The translations under genes and the position numbers were made by a program. The notes below the pieces were generated by a model. That model had not been told where the DNA came from and did not search any database. It saw nothing but the letters and a program-made list of their open reading frames with translations. A stretch of 64,000 bases of DNA from Klebsiella pneumoniae (GTDB lineage Bacteria > Myxococcota_A > UBA796 > GCA-2862545), in NCBI GenBank assembly GCA_945861065.1, contig CAMASI010000007.1:18393-82392 (forward strand), in the 5' to 3' direction. Positions 9,242 through 17,604 of the stretch are shown here, piece by piece. The number at the start of each line of letters is the position of its first letter. Position 1 is the stretch's first letter.

Positions 9242-9511
9242 TCAACATCCTGCGGCCAGCGCTACAACGCAATCCGTCAGCATTCGCGCCTGGCATCCGA
9301 GGCGTTGGTTCGGTGCGTCGAGAAACGGGATCTCTTCGCGCTCCAGCGGGCTCAGCGTGCCGGAAATCAGCTCCACACGGCATGCGTTGCAGCAGGCGAA
9401 ACCACCGCACGAGGAACCCATCGGAATGGACGCATCCTCACACAGGTTCAGCAGGGTAGCGGCTGCGTCGCCGTGAACCGGGGCGAACCCCTGCACGGTG
9501 AGCCGCGCCAT
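9242..9511 (-). CDS. [2Fe-2S] ferredoxin, adrenodoxin type
   Basis: An 89-residue electron carrier. The cluster ligands fit the C-x5-C-x2-C motif of adrenodoxin-type ferredoxins in SSCGGFACCNACRVEL (Cys, then +6 and +9), with the fourth Cys in QRLGCQA about 35 residues later. An extra Cys sits directly before the second ligand. The start ATG at 9511 overlaps the TGA of the iscA-type gene (TGATG), so the two are co-translated. In Isc-type operons a ferredoxin of this class supplies electrons for Fe-S cluster assembly, which fits this pairing. No iscS or iscU is nearby. Confidence 0.85.
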   Translation of the reverse strand: MARLTVQGFAPVHGDAAATLLNLCEDASIPMGSSCGGFACCNACRVELISGTLSPLEREEIPFLDAPNQRLGCQARMLTDCVVALAAGC

Positions 9512-9831
9512 CAGAAGGACACACTCTCCCCACATCCACACGTCCGACTCACGTTTGGATTGTCCAACTGGAACCCACCCTGCCAGCGACCCTCAACCCA
9601 CCGGAGCGTACAACCCGCCAAGTACGGCGCGTGCATCGGGTGCACGAACAACCGCACACCGTCAATCTCAAGGACGGTGTCTTCCGGATCGACCACTTTT
9701 TCGAAGTCGAACAGGTAGGCAAATCCGCTGCAACCGCCATCGGTCAGGCCCACGCGGAATCCCACAAGTTCCGGCCGTTCGTCAAGCACACTGCGGATTC
9801 GCGCCCGCGCACTGTCGTCCAGCTGAATCAC
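9511..9831 (-). CDS. A-type iron-sulfur carrier protein (IscA/ErpA family)
   Basis: A 106-residue protein of the HesB/IscA family, which carries Fe-S clusters to target apoproteins. The three conserved cysteines are visible: one in DGGCSGFAY and two in CGCGESVSF at the C-terminus. The start is probably GTG at 9831 (VIQLDDSARARI), which gives the standard family length. The frame runs on to 9933 but the extra residues are not family-like. Its stop overlaps the ferredoxin start as TGATG. It is divergently oriented to the amidotransferase gene at 9896. I cannot separate IscA, ErpA and SufA by sequence alone. Confidence 0.88.
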   Translation of the reverse strand: MIQLDDSARARIRSVLDERPELVGFRVGLTDGGCSGFAYLFDFEKVVDPEDTVLEIDGVRLFVHPMHAPYLAGCTLRWVEGRWQGGFQLDNPNVSRTCGCGESVSF

Positions 9832-9895
9832 GGCATCACCTGCGCCTCCCCTATCGTGCTCCCGCGCGCCCGACCCGTGCAGGCTAGCAGACGGC

Positions 9896-10474
9896 GTGCA
9901 CGTGGTGCTGGTCGACTCGGATGACTCCTTCACCTACAACCTCGTGCACGCGCTCGCGCGAAAAGGCGTGTCGGTAGAAGTGGTGGCCGCCCGTCGCGGT
10001 CAGCACGTTCAGGCCGACCTCGTCGTACTTGGGCCCGGGCCGGGCCGCCCCGAGGACCGAGGTCTAGACGAACTCGCGTCACGCTTGTTGGGCCGCACCC
10101 CCCTGTTTGGCGTCTGCCTCGGACACCAAGCACTCGTGCTCGCCACCGGCGGCAGCATCGTTCGCGCCGAGCCCGTACACGGATTCGCCACCCCTGTTCG
10201 ACACAACGGGAAAGGTCTGTTTCGCGGCTTGCAGGACCCAGTGGCCTTCGGCCGTTACCACAGCCTCGTCGCCGAGCCAGCAGCCGACGGGGCCCTAGAC
10301 GTTCTCGCTCGAACCGACGACGGGTTGGTGATGGCCGTGCAACACGTCGCCGCGCCGGCGTGGGGCGTCCAATTCCACCCCGAATCCGTTCTATCGGGGG
10401 CAGCTGGACGAAAACTGCTGCGCAACCTGTTTCTTAGCGTCCGCGACGCGCACAGCGGTGCGCAAGTGTGTTGA
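9896..10474 (+). CDS. Glutamine amidotransferase, PabA/TrpG type
   Basis: A 192-residue class I glutamine amidotransferase, which releases ammonia from glutamine for aminodeoxychorismate or anthranilate synthase. The family signature VDSDDSFTYNLV lies at the N-terminus, the oxyanion region is LGPGPGRPED, the catalytic Cys is in FGVCLGHQA, and the His/Glu pair is in VQFHPES. The start is GTG at 9896. No pabB or trpE lies next to it, so the partner chain must be encoded elsewhere and the folate versus tryptophan assignment is open. In many bacteria one such subunit serves both enzymes. Confidence 0.88.
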   Translation: MHVVLVDSDDSFTYNLVHALARKGVSVEVVAARRGQHVQADLVVLGPGPGRPEDRGLDELASRLLGRTPLFGVCLGHQALVLATGGSIVRAEPVHGFATPVRHNGKGLFRGLQDPVAFGRYHSLVAEPAADGALDVLARTDDGLVMAVQHVAAPAWGVQFHPESVLSGAAGRKLLRNLFLSVRDAHSGAQVC

Positions 10475-10510
10475 GCGCCAGCGAGCACCGAAGGGAGCGG
10501 GCTCAGATGC

Positions 10511-10524
10511 CCGGACCGGTCCGG
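10511..10524. repeat. Perfect 14-bp palindrome between convergent genes
   Basis: CCGGACCGGTCCGG is a perfect palindrome with no loop. It lies between the end of the amidotransferase gene (10474) and the end of the MopE-like gene (10578). It could be a protein-binding site. There is no T-run after it, so it is not a standard terminator. Confidence 0.4.
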
Positions 10525-10577
10525 AGGACAGAGGAGCACAGCCAGCGACAACGGATCAACGCGCTTGCCCGCCGCTG

Positions 10578-11663
10578 TCACGGATTGTAGCCGGACGCCC
10601 ACACTAGGGCGTTGTAGACCAACTGCTCCCCGGACGTCGTCGCGCCTATGTGCTGGCCCCACGTCAACCACACGCTCCGGCGATCGCCGTCGTCGTAGGC
10701 CACGACCACCACAGAATCGTTTTCGTCGATAGCCACCAGCGAGGCACCCGGGAGCAAGGCCTCTGCCCAGGTCGTCGTCGGCACCAACGCGTCGTACGAA
10801 CCACCCGGGTTGAAGGACGGTCCCAACCCCGCCAGCAGGGCATGGTCTTCGAGCAACGGCACCAGGGTGGGGTACACAAAACCCACCGTCCCATCCACCT
10901 GGCCGACGTCCACTCCCAGTAAGGGACCCCAAGCCAATTCGGAGCCGGTGACATCATAAATGACCACCAGACCCCCGCGCCGCTGCTGGACGAACGCTTC
11001 GATCGCTGCCGCCTCTGCGCCCGGATAAAATTCGCTGGTCGGCACCGCGATGACCACCGCTTCGCTACCCCGCACGTCCATCAGGCCGAGATTGAACGAC
11101 GCGTTGAAATTAGCCAAAGTCACCGCACACAATCCGTAGTCGGCCTGGTTCGTGATGACGTTGTTCAGGTCGCCCCAGGGGTCGCCCGGTAGCAGCGCCA
11201 CGGTCAGATCCGTGCAAGTGCAGTCGTCTACAGCGCCGTCGCAGTCTTCGTCTACGCCATCGCCGCACACATCGACTCGGCTAGGATGAATCTCAGCGTT
11301 GCCGTCATCACAGTCCGCGACCCCCAACTCTTGCACCCACCCCAGACCCGGCGACTCACACTGCACCGTTCCGAACAGCGCTCCCGTACCAAAACCGTCC
11401 CCGTCTGCGTCCAGCCACCAGTCCGAGGGCGCGCCAACGAGCGGATCGTTGGGGTCACAATCGTCGTCACCCGGCGCATGGTGGGTGTCGGGCCAATCGC
11501 AGGCCGTCACGGGGTCTTCGGGTGCCCCGACGCCGTCCAAATCGGCGTCCAGATACCAGGTCGCCAAGCTCGTTTCATCGATCCAGCTGTCTTCGTCGTT
11601 GACAAAACCATCGCAATCGTCATCAACGCCGTTGACGCAGACCTCCGCCTGATCGGGAAACAC
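10578..11663 (-). CDS. MopE-like protein, C-terminal part after an apparent frameshift
   Basis: This 361-residue frame continues the repeat protein of 11507-12193. It opens with metal-binding-motif repeats (EVCVNGVDDDCDGFVND, YLDADLDGVG, DDCDPNDPLVG, DVCGDGVDEDCDGAVDD), the Asp/Cys pattern of MopE-type and myxobacterial cell-surface proteins. The last 230 residues form a Rossmann-like domain (AVVIAVPTSEFYPG, GGLVVIYDVTG) resembling ThuA/DUF4350-type amidotransferase-like folds. The frame can be read upstream without a stop to about 11723 (CALGPNQSS, IGDCADDNP), exactly where the other frame loses the repeat. The ATG at 11663 is therefore probably not a true start. Confidence 0.7.
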   Translation of the reverse strand: MFPDQAEVCVNGVDDDCDGFVNDEDSWIDETSLATWYLDADLDGVGAPEDPVTACDWPDTHHAPGDDDCDPNDPLVGAPSDWWLDADGDGFGTGALFGTVQCESPGLGWVQELGVADCDDGNAEIHPSRVDVCGDGVDEDCDGAVDDCTCTDLTVALLPGDPWGDLNNVITNQADYGLCAVTLANFNASFNLGLMDVRGSEAVVIAVPTSEFYPGAEAAAIEAFVQQRRGGLVVIYDVTGSELAWGPLLGVDVGQVDGTVGFVYPTLVPLLEDHALLAGLGPSFNPGGSYDALVPTTTWAEALLPGASLVAIDENDSVVVVAYDDGDRRSVWLTWGQHIGATTSGEQLVYNALVWASGYNP

Positions 11664-12193
11664 GAGCGGATTGTCGTCCGCACAATCGCCGATTTGGCTC
11701 GACTGGTTCGGCCCCAGAGCGCAGCCCGTAGCGGCTGGTCTTCTGTACCGTACCCGTCGCCATCACCATCAAACCACACGACAATATTGTCCACGGTATC
11801 GGAATCATCGTCGTCGATCAGCGCGTCGCAGTCGTTGTCGATCGCGTCACAGAACTCCGCCGCGTCTGGATGGACGGTGGCGACAGCGTCGTCACAGTCC
11901 GATCCACCCAGTGCCGACGTCGCGTAGCCGTCCAAGTCCCCGTCACACGGACACAACTCGGCACATCCGGGCGCGACACAATCGTCGTCCAAGCAGTCTG
12001 ACGCGCCATCGTTGTCATTGTCCAACCCATCGTCACACGACTCGACGGCATCCGTAGGAGGCTCGGAGGTGTGGGACGTGGGCTCCGTACCCGGCGTCGG
12101 AGACGGCACCGTCGGCATGAACGGCGAAACCGGGTCGGGCCCAAACGCCTTCTCTGCAGCCGTGTTGCATGCAAGCACGAGCCACAGACGCAC
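11507..12193 (-). CDS. MopE-like repeat lipoprotein, N-terminal part before an apparent frameshift
   Basis: The GTG start at 12193 has a strong AGGAGG site five bases before it. MRLWLVLACN is a lipobox, so the protein is a lipoprotein. A Pro/Thr-rich linker follows, then repeats of the MopE metal-binding motif (ESCDDGLDNDNDG, DCLDDDCVAPGC, FCDAIDNDCDALIDDDD, FDGDGDGYG). After YGTEDQPLRA near position 11725 the frame leaves the pattern and becomes Arg/Ser-rich. The adjacent frame picks the repeat up at once (CALGPNQSS). One base appears to be missing there, so the intact protein would be about 537 residues (10578-12193). It follows the DUF2752 gene by 18 bp. Confidence 0.7.
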   Translation of the reverse strand: MRLWLVLACNTAAEKAFGPDPVSPFMPTVPSPTPGTEPTSHTSEPPTDAVESCDDGLDNDNDGASDCLDDDCVAPGCAELCPCDGDLDGYATSALGGSDCDDAVATVHPDAAEFCDAIDNDCDALIDDDDSDTVDNIVVWFDGDGDGYGTEDQPLRAALWGRTSRAKSAIVRTTIRSCFPIRRRSASTALMTIAMVLSTTKTAGSMKRAWRPGIWTPIWTASGHPKTP

Positions 12194-12211
12194 CAGCCCC
12201 TCCTCGTTTTT

Positions 12212-12550
12212 CTAGTGTACCACAGCGCGTCGCCTATGCGCGCGCAGCGCCTTCACCGTGCGCCACGGGACTTGACTCGCAAACAGCAAGAAAAGGGCAG
12301 GCCCGAGGTGATTCATCTCCCAAGCCAGTCCAACCTGCCCATCGGCCATAAACGCGAAGCTCCGGGTCAGGCCGCAGCCGAAACACTCAATGCCGAACAA
12401 CAGCCGCGACGTGCAGGTGACTGGCACCTCCCAACCCCACAAGGCGACGGATTCCGTTGTCGGGACCAACACCCACGCAAGCAGAATCACCGCACCACAC
12501 ACCGCAGCGGTGAGCCATTCGGCCGTAGGGTCACTCCTCTTCTGCGCCAT
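12212..12550 (-). CDS. DUF2752 membrane protein
   Basis: About 112 residues from the ATG at 12550, overlapping the end of nusB by 20 bases. Two to three hydrophobic segments (AAVCGAVILLAWVLV, LGPALFLLFAS) flank the family motif FGIECFGCGLTRSF, where DUF2752 proteins keep a Cys-x2-Cys-Gly-x-Thr-Arg pattern. DUF2752 is a small inner-membrane protein family of unknown function. A second member is encoded at 40597-41055. This is probably the last housekeeping gene of the long minus-strand string. Confidence 0.75.
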   Translation of the reverse strand: MAQKRSDPTAEWLTAAVCGAVILLAWVLVPTTESVALWGWEVPVTCTSRLLFGIECFGCGLTRSFAFMADGQVGLAWEMNHLGPALFLLFASQVPWRTVKALRAHRRRAVVH

Positions 12551-13007
12551 GTCTCGACTTGGCACCGTCGACTCGCCCCAATTGCCGGGCCATTCGATCG
12601 ACAATTCCGTTGACGAATGCACCCGAATCCGCGCCGCCAAACCGCTTGGCGAGCTCGATCGCCTCGTTGATCGTCACGCTGCCAGGGATGTCAGGGCAGG
12701 CCAACAACTCAAACGTCGCAATCCGAAGCACATTGCGGTCTACGACGGGCATGCGCACCACGCGCCAATGCGCACTGACACCTTCCAACAACCCGTCGAT
12801 CTCTTCCTTGCGCGCGTCGGCACCCCATGCAAGCCGTTGAGCGAACTCCACCTCGTCGCTGTCCGCCGGGCGTGCTTCTCCCAGGCCGTCATCTTCGACA
12901 AGCGTGGTCCACAACTCCGAGAGGACCCCGCGAACGGACACATTGCCCAAGTCGGAGGCGACCAACGCCGAAAGCGCATATTCGCGGGCACGCCGTCGCG
13001 AACTCAA
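12531..13007 (-). CDS. nusB: Transcription antitermination factor NusB
   Basis: An all-helical RNA-binding protein that, with NusE (S10), binds boxA and supports rRNA antitermination. The N-terminus SSRRRAREYALSALVASD matches the arginine-rich NusB start, and the C-terminus INEAIELAKRFGGADSGAFVNGIVDR-type helix pair is typical (key residues N-EAIELAK-F and FVNGIVD). No ATG or GTG precedes the conserved N-terminus. A TTG at 13007 overlaps the ribH stop (TTGA) and gives 158 residues, so I take it as the start. The ribH-nusB order is widespread. A boxA-like site lies at 38608-38619 in this window. Confidence 0.9.
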   Translation of the reverse strand: MSSRRRAREYALSALVASDLGNVSVRGVLSELWTTLVEDDGLGEARPADSDEVEFAQRLAWGADARKEEIDGLLEGVSAHWRVVRMPVVDRNVLRIATFELLACPDIPGSVTINEAIELAKRFGGADSGAFVNGIVDRMARQLGRVDGAKSRHGAEEE

Positions 13008-13477
13008 GGCATGTCCGGATGTCGAAGGAGGTTGGCCATCTCCACCGCGGATTCCGCCGCCTTCGCGCCTGCGTTGCCGAGTTTTCCGCCCGCGCGATCC
13101 AGCGCCTGTTCCATCGTATTCGTGGTCAACACCGCGAAGATCACAGGCAACCCCGTTCGCCGACTCACCTCCGCCACGCCGCTCGACACGGCGCCGGCCA
13201 CGTGGTCGAAATGGGCAGTCTCCCCTCGAACGACCGCGCCCACCGCGATCAAAGCCGCATAGCGACCCGAAGTCGCAAGCTTTAGGCATACGAGGGGAAT
13301 TTCGAAAGATCCTGGGACCCACACAACCGTCACGCGGTCTTCGGACACCCCAAGGCGGCGAAAACCGGTCAGGCAACCCTCGATGAGTCGGCCTGTCACC
13401 AAGTCATTGAATCGCGCCGCCACGATGGCGAATTCGCCGCCCCCGTCCACCAATGTTGCTTCAATTACGTCGGGCAT
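13004..13477 (-). CDS. ribH: 6,7-dimethyl-8-ribityllumazine synthase
   Basis: A 157-residue enzyme that condenses the ribitylaminouracil with dihydroxybutanone phosphate to make lumazine, the next-to-last step of riboflavin synthesis. Conserved parts are WVPGSFEIPL (substrate loop), GAVVRGETAHFDHV (with the catalytic His) and LTTNTMEQALDRAGGKLGN. It overlaps the ribBA end by 13 bases, with GGAGG just upstream of the ATG, and overlaps nusB by four bases, so translation is coupled on both sides. Confidence 0.95.
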   Translation of the reverse strand: MPDVIEATLVDGGGEFAIVAARFNDLVTGRLIEGCLTGFRRLGVSEDRVTVVWVPGSFEIPLVCLKLATSGRYAALIAVGAVVRGETAHFDHVAGAVSSGVAEVSRRTGLPVIFAVLTTNTMEQALDRAGGKLGNAGAKAAESAVEMANLLRHPDMP

Positions 13478-14625
13478 ATCCCCTCCGGCGAAACGCGTTC
13501 AACGACCCGCAAACCATAGGCTTCGATGCCCACAATGGGCCGACTGCTCTGGGTCACCAAGCGGAGGTCGCCTAGCCCCAAGTCGAGAAGGATCTGACAC
13601 CCCGTGCCCAGGTCACGGAGCACGTCGGCGGCCGGAACCGAGGTCTGTGTCCGCTCACCCTGGAAGTCCGCGACAAAGGCACTATCGACCACGGCAGTTG
13701 GACTGCTCAGGTGCATGAGTACCACCGCGCCCCTGCCCTCGGCGGCGATTTTTACCAAGGCCTTGCGGGTCGCGTCAGCGCCCGCGTCTACGCCGTCCCC
13801 AAGAAAGCTCCACACAGGCGGCGCGGTGGCCACGCGAACCAGCGTCGGCGAACGATCTAGCTGGCCACGCCACAACGCGACGTGCCGCCCCGTCCCGCCG
13901 AGGCCTGTGTACAACCGGGTGTGGAATTGCCCCAAACCGGGAATCTCAACTGCGCCATCCCGGCTGCGATTCACGACACGTTCGTTGCGCATCCGGTAAC
14001 GAATCAGGTCGGCCACAGCGACCAAACGCACGCGGTGAATCGCCCCAAATACGAGCAACTCCGGCAAGCGGGACATCGAGCCGTCTGCGTTCATGACCTC
14101 GCAGATCACGCCCGCTGGCAACAGCCCCGCCATGCGGGCGAGATCGACCGATCCTTCGGTCTGTCCCACGCGTTCCAGCACCCCGCCATCTCGGGCACGA
14201 AGCGGGAAGATGTGCCCGGGCGTCACGATGTCGCGAGGATGAGCTTCCGGTCGGATTGCGACGGCCACGGTGCGCGCCCGATCGCTCGCGGAAATGCCAG
14301 TCGAAACGCCTTCCCGCGCTTCGATGCTGACCGTGAACGCCGTGTGCCACGCACTCTGGTTGTGGGCCGTCATCATCGGCAAACCCAGTCGTTCGACCTG
14401 AGACCCCGTCAACGACAGACAGATGAGGCCACGCGCATGGGTGGCCATGAAGTTGATCGCCTCGGGCGTGATTCGCTCGGCAGCGATGACCAGATCCCCT
14501 TCGTTTTCACGATCTTCGTCATCGGTCAAGATGACCATCCGACCCGCCGCGATGTCAGCGAGCGCCAGTTCCACCCGCACAATCGGATCAGCGTGCATCA
14601 CCACAAAGTCAGACGGCGTCTGCAT
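13465..14625 (-). CDS. ribB: RibBA-like: active DHBP synthase domain, degenerate GTP cyclohydrolase II domain
   Basis: From the ATG at 14625 (TGATG with ribE) it has 386 residues. Residues about 1-210 are 3,4-dihydroxy-2-butanone-4-phosphate synthase with the metal/substrate loop DDEDRENEGDLV, THARGLICLSL and HPRDIVTPGHIFPL, all intact. Residues about 215-386 align with GTP cyclohydrolase II but lack its essentials. Where active enzymes have the three zinc cysteines and GDxFGSxRCDC, this protein has ATAPPVWSFLGDGVDAGADA, and the QEGRGIGL loop reads MHLSSPTAVV. That half should not hydrolyse GTP. A separate ribA must exist elsewhere if the cell makes riboflavin. Confidence 0.92.
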   Translation of the reverse strand: MQTPSDFVVMHADPIVRVELALADIAAGRMVILTDDEDRENEGDLVIAAERITPEAINFMATHARGLICLSLTGSQVERLGLPMMTAHNQSAWHTAFTVSIEAREGVSTGISASDRARTVAVAIRPEAHPRDIVTPGHIFPLRARDGGVLERVGQTEGSVDLARMAGLLPAGVICEVMNADGSMSRLPELLVFGAIHRVRLVAVADLIRYRMRNERVVNRSRDGAVEIPGLGQFHTRLYTGLGGTGRHVALWRGQLDRSPTLVRVATAPPVWSFLGDGVDAGADATRKALVKIAAEGRGAVVLMHLSSPTAVVDSAFVADFQGERTQTSVPAADVLRDLGTGCQILLDLGLGDLRLVTQSSRPIVGIEAYGLRVVERVSPEGICPT

Positions 14626-15218
14626 CACGACCTCCCAGCGACGAGGCGCTCGACGTAGCGCGCCACCACGTCGATCTCCACGTTGCACCGGTCGCCTGTC
14701 CGCCACTCGGTCAGGCGTGTGACGGCCAGCGTGTGCGGGATGAGGTCGATGCGGAAGGCGTCACCGTCGACCTCGTTGACCGTCAGCGACACACCGTCGA
14801 CCGTGATGCAGCCCTTGGCAGCGACGAACCTTGACAGCAACGTTGGGACGCGGACCCACGCTGTGAGTCCGTCGGTGCGCAAATTCACGCGTTCCACGAC
14901 GCCTACACCATCCACGTGGCCAAGCACGAGGTGGCCGCCGAGCCGATCCGCAAGCCGCAGCGCCCGTTCCAAGTGAACGCGGCTACCTACGCGTAGGGCA
15001 CCCAACGTCGTCACCGCCAGCGTCTCCGGGCCCACGGTGACACGAAATTCATGGTGACCGGCGGCCTCAACGGTGAGGCAAACGCCGTCAACCGCGATGC
15101 TTTCGCCCAGCTTTGCGTCGACCAACGGCAACGTCGGGCGCAAGAGGACCGAATTTCCCCCTGGAACCGCCGCTACCGCAATCACGACGCCGAGATCCTC
15201 GACGAGACCCGTAAACAC
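14625..15218 (-). CDS. ribE: Riboflavin synthase, alpha chain
   Basis: A 197-residue enzyme that dismutates two lumazines to riboflavin. The start MFTGLVEDLG is the family hallmark, and the two internally repeated lumazine-binding barrels are visible from the paired motifs SIAVDGVCLTV and CITVDGVSLTV. It sits between the ribD-type reductase and ribBA. Its TGA overlaps the ribBA ATG. The 69-bp gap to ribD is the largest gap among the rib genes. Confidence 0.95.
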   Translation of the reverse strand: MFTGLVEDLGVVIAVAAVPGGNSVLLRPTLPLVDAKLGESIAVDGVCLTVEAAGHHEFRVTVGPETLAVTTLGALRVGSRVHLERALRLADRLGGHLVLGHVDGVGVVERVNLRTDGLTAWVRVPTLLSRFVAAKGCITVDGVSLTVNEVDGDAFRIDLIPHTLAVTRLTEWRTGDRCNVEIDVVARYVERLVAGRS

Positions 15219-15287
15219 GCGCGGCGGATAGTCCGGCGACCGCGGGAGCGCAGCAGCGCCGTTTACAGCCGACGCGCGGCAAACATG

Positions 15288-15914
15288 TCAGAGGTCACCC
15301 GGTGCAGGCTCCCACACGATCCATGCGTCAGGACCGACGGCGTCGACCGAACACACACCAAATCGCGGCAACGCGTCTAAACGGTCCACGGGCGGACCCC
15401 CGAGCGCCGTGCGACCGCCCGGCAGCCATCGCCCGCCGATGACTGTGACCAGCCGGTTCACGCGGTTCTCGTCGATAAAACTCCGCGCCACCGTCGGTCC
15501 ACCCTCCACGAGGATCGACCGAACGCCGAGCGCCGCCAACGAATCAACTGCGGCACCAAGGTCCACCCGCCCATTCACCAGAGGAACCGAGAGAACGTCA
15601 CATCCGCGAATGCGCACGCCAGGCCCCGCAACCACCACCGCACGACGCGAACCGGCCGTCAAGGCGGCCCCGAGGGGCAGGCGACCCCGGCTGTCCAACA
15701 CCACGGGAAGGGGATCGGCGCCCACTGCGTCTCGTACCGTCAACCGCGGGTTGTCCGCAAGGACCGTCCCGATGCCCACAAGGACCGCGTCATGGGAAGC
15801 GCGAAGCGCGTGCACCCTCGCCCGGCTCTCCGGACACGTGATCCACTGGCTTCTCCCTTCATGCGTCGCGATCGCTCCGTCGAGCGACATCGCCAGCTTC
15901 AGGGTGATTCTCAC
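15288..15914 (-). CDS. RibD C-terminal reductase domain protein, no deaminase domain
   Basis: A 208-residue stand-alone reductase of the RibD C-terminal/DHFR-like class, which reduces the ribosylaminouracil phosphate in riboflavin synthesis using NADPH. It starts directly with the reductase motif [28 protein letters not shown] and ILVEGGPTVARSFI (nucleotide site) follow. The zinc-dependent deaminase half of bifunctional RibD (HAE and PCxHxGxTPPC) is absent, and the upstream sequence is nrdR, overlapping by ATGA. A separate deaminase would be needed elsewhere. Confidence 0.88.
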   Translation of the reverse strand: MRITLKLAMSLDGAIATHEGRSQWITCPESRARVHALRASHDAVLVGIGTVLADNPRLTVRDAVGADPLPVVLDSRGRLPLGAALTAGSRRAVVVAGPGVRIRGCDVLSVPLVNGRVDLGAAVDSLAALGVRSILVEGGPTVARSFIDENRVNRLVTVIGGRWLPGGRTALGGPPVDRLDALPRFGVCSVDAVGPDAWIVWEPAPGDL

Positions 15915-16360
15915 CCACTTCTCTGCAAAGGCGCCAGCACCTCAAGAAACTGCTCGATGCTCTCGAAATTGCCGTACACGCTCACAAATCGCAGCCAAGC
16001 CACAGGGTCCGTGTCACGAAGTACGGCGCTGACTGCGTCGCCCACTTCTCGGCTAGGAACCTCCCCTTCTCGTGCCGCCGCCAGACGCTGTTCCACCTTG
16101 CGAACGATCCCGTCCAACTGCGCAGGGTCGAACGGTCGTTTGTGACAGGCCAGCGAAATGCCGCGCATCAGCTTTTCGCGGCTGAACGGTTCCCGTGCAC
16201 CGCTGCGTTTCACGACCCACTGGACGCGATCCTCCACCCGTTCATGGGTGGTGAATCGTCCGCTACACTGCGGACATTCCCGGCGGCGACGGATGACGCC
16301 GTCTGCGGCGCGCGAGTCAATGACCCGCGTGTCGTCGTCGCCACAGTCCGGGCACCTCAT
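15911..16360 (-). CDS. nrdR: Transcriptional repressor NrdR
   Basis: A 149-residue repressor of ribonucleotide reductase genes that senses ATP/dATP. The zinc ribbon is at the N-terminus ([17 protein letters not shown], then CPQCSGRF), followed by TTHERVE and an ATP-cone domain ([20 protein letters not shown]). The ATG at 16360 overlaps the glyA stop (ATGA) and starts the ribbon precisely. The frame is open to 16399 but those residues are not family-like. No nrd genes lie nearby. NrdR next to riboflavin genes is a common arrangement. Confidence 0.95.
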   Translation of the reverse strand: MRCPDCGDDDTRVIDSRAADGVIRRRRECPQCSGRFTTHERVEDRVQWVVKRSGAREPFSREKLMRGISLACHKRPFDPAQLDGIVRKVEQRLAAAREGEVPSREVGDAVSAVLRDTDPVAWLRFVSVYGNFESIEQFLEVLAPLQRSG

Positions 16361-17604
16361 CCGTACAGATCCTCGGGGTAGGGGCGGAAGGACGCGCAAA
16401 TGGCGTGAACTTCGGCACGAACCCGCGCCAATGTGGCGCTGTCGTCTCGATGGTTGAGCACGTCTGCAACGAGGTGACCGACCCGTTCAGCCTCCACGGC
16501 ACCCAACCCCCGCGTGGTCATTGCAGGCGTGCCGATTCGAATCCCCGAAGCCTCCAGTGGGCCCCTCTTTTCGCCCGGCACGGTGTTCTTGTTGACGGTG
16601 ATTCCGGCCCGACCCAGGGCGTCTTCCGCCTCGCGCCCACTGCAACGGGCGCCCAAATCGACAAGTAGCAGGTGGTTGTCCGTACCCCCGCTGACCAGTC
16701 GAAAGTCGCGCGCGATCAATGTGGCGGCCATGATTGCGGCGTTGTCCACGACGTTCTTGATGTAGGTCGCAAAGGACGGCTGAAGCGCCTCTGCAAAGGC
16801 GACCGCTTTCGCAGCCACGACATGGCAAAGCGGCCCCCCTTGGATTCCCGGGAACACCGCCTTGTTCATCGCGGGCGCGCGTTCGCGATCGGCGAGGATC
16901 AGGCCGCCTCTTGGACCTCTCAGCGTCTTGTGCGTTGTCGAGGTGACGATGGCACAATGCGGAACTGGGCTCGGGTGAAGACCCACAGCCACCAAGCCAG
17001 CGATGTGGGCGATGTCCGCGACCAACAACGCGTCCACTTCGTCTGCAATCACCTTGAAGGCTGCGAAGTCGATCACGCGAGCGTAGGCCGACGCGCCGGT
17101 CACGATGACCCTCGGCCGAAACTGCAGGGCCAATTCCCGGACCCTGTTCATGTCAATTCGTTCGGTCGTCGCGTCGAGCGTGTAATGAACGGGCTTGTAG
17201 ATCAGGCCCGAAGCACTGACGGGCGACCCATGGGTGAGGTGGCCGCCGTGCGTCAGATCCAGTCCCAGAATCGTGTCACCCGGGCGACACAGAGCCAGGT
17301 ACATGGCGGCGTTTGCCTGTGCACCCGAGTGTGGCTGTACGTTCGCGCCGACCGACCCGAACAACTCTTTCGCCCGTGATCGAGCGAGTTCCTCGATCAC
17401 GTCGACATGCTCACAACCGCCGTAGTACCGCTTTCCGGGCAAACCCTCGGCGTACTTGTTGGTGAGAACCGTGCCTTGGGCCTCCAAAACCGCAAGCGAA
17501 ACGTAGTTCTCTGACGCAATCAGTTCGAGGTCGTCTTGTTCTCGACGGAATTCCGCTCGAATGGCCGCAGCGATGTCAGGGTGCTGCGCGGTCAGAAACT
17601 TCAT
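16357..17604 (-). CDS. glyA: Serine hydroxymethyltransferase
   Basis: A 415-residue PLP enzyme that interconverts serine and glycine with tetrahydrofolate, the main source of one-carbon units. Seen: [28 protein letters not shown], the PLP lysine in [15 protein letters not shown], and [18 protein letters not shown]. The length matches the family. ATGA overlaps exist with both rpiB upstream (17601-17604) and nrdR downstream (16357-16360). Confidence 0.97.
   Translation of the reverse strand: MKFLTAQHPDIAAAIRAEFRREQDDLELIASENYVSLAVLEAQGTVLTNKYAEGLPGKRYYGGCEHVDVIEELARSRAKELFGSVGANVQPHSGAQANAAMYLALCRPGDTILGLDLTHGGHLTHGSPVSASGLIYKPVHYTLDATTERIDMNRVRELALQFRPRVIVTGASAYARVIDFAAFKVIADEVDALLVADIAHIAGLVAVGLHPSPVPHCAIVTSTTHKTLRGPRGGLILADRERAPAMNKAVFPGIQGGPLCHVVAAKAVAFAEALQPSFATYIKNVVDNAAIMAATLIARDFRLVSGGTDNHLLLVDLGARCSGREAEDALGRAGITVNKNTVPGEKRGPLEASGIRIGTPAMTTRGLGAVEAERVGHLVADVLNHRDDSATLARVRAEVHAICASFRPYPEDLYG

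Noticed and set aside
9135..9410. Long N-terminal extension of the small lipoprotein
   Set aside because: The frame runs through tRNA-Phe and gives the well-known false peptide from tRNA genes.
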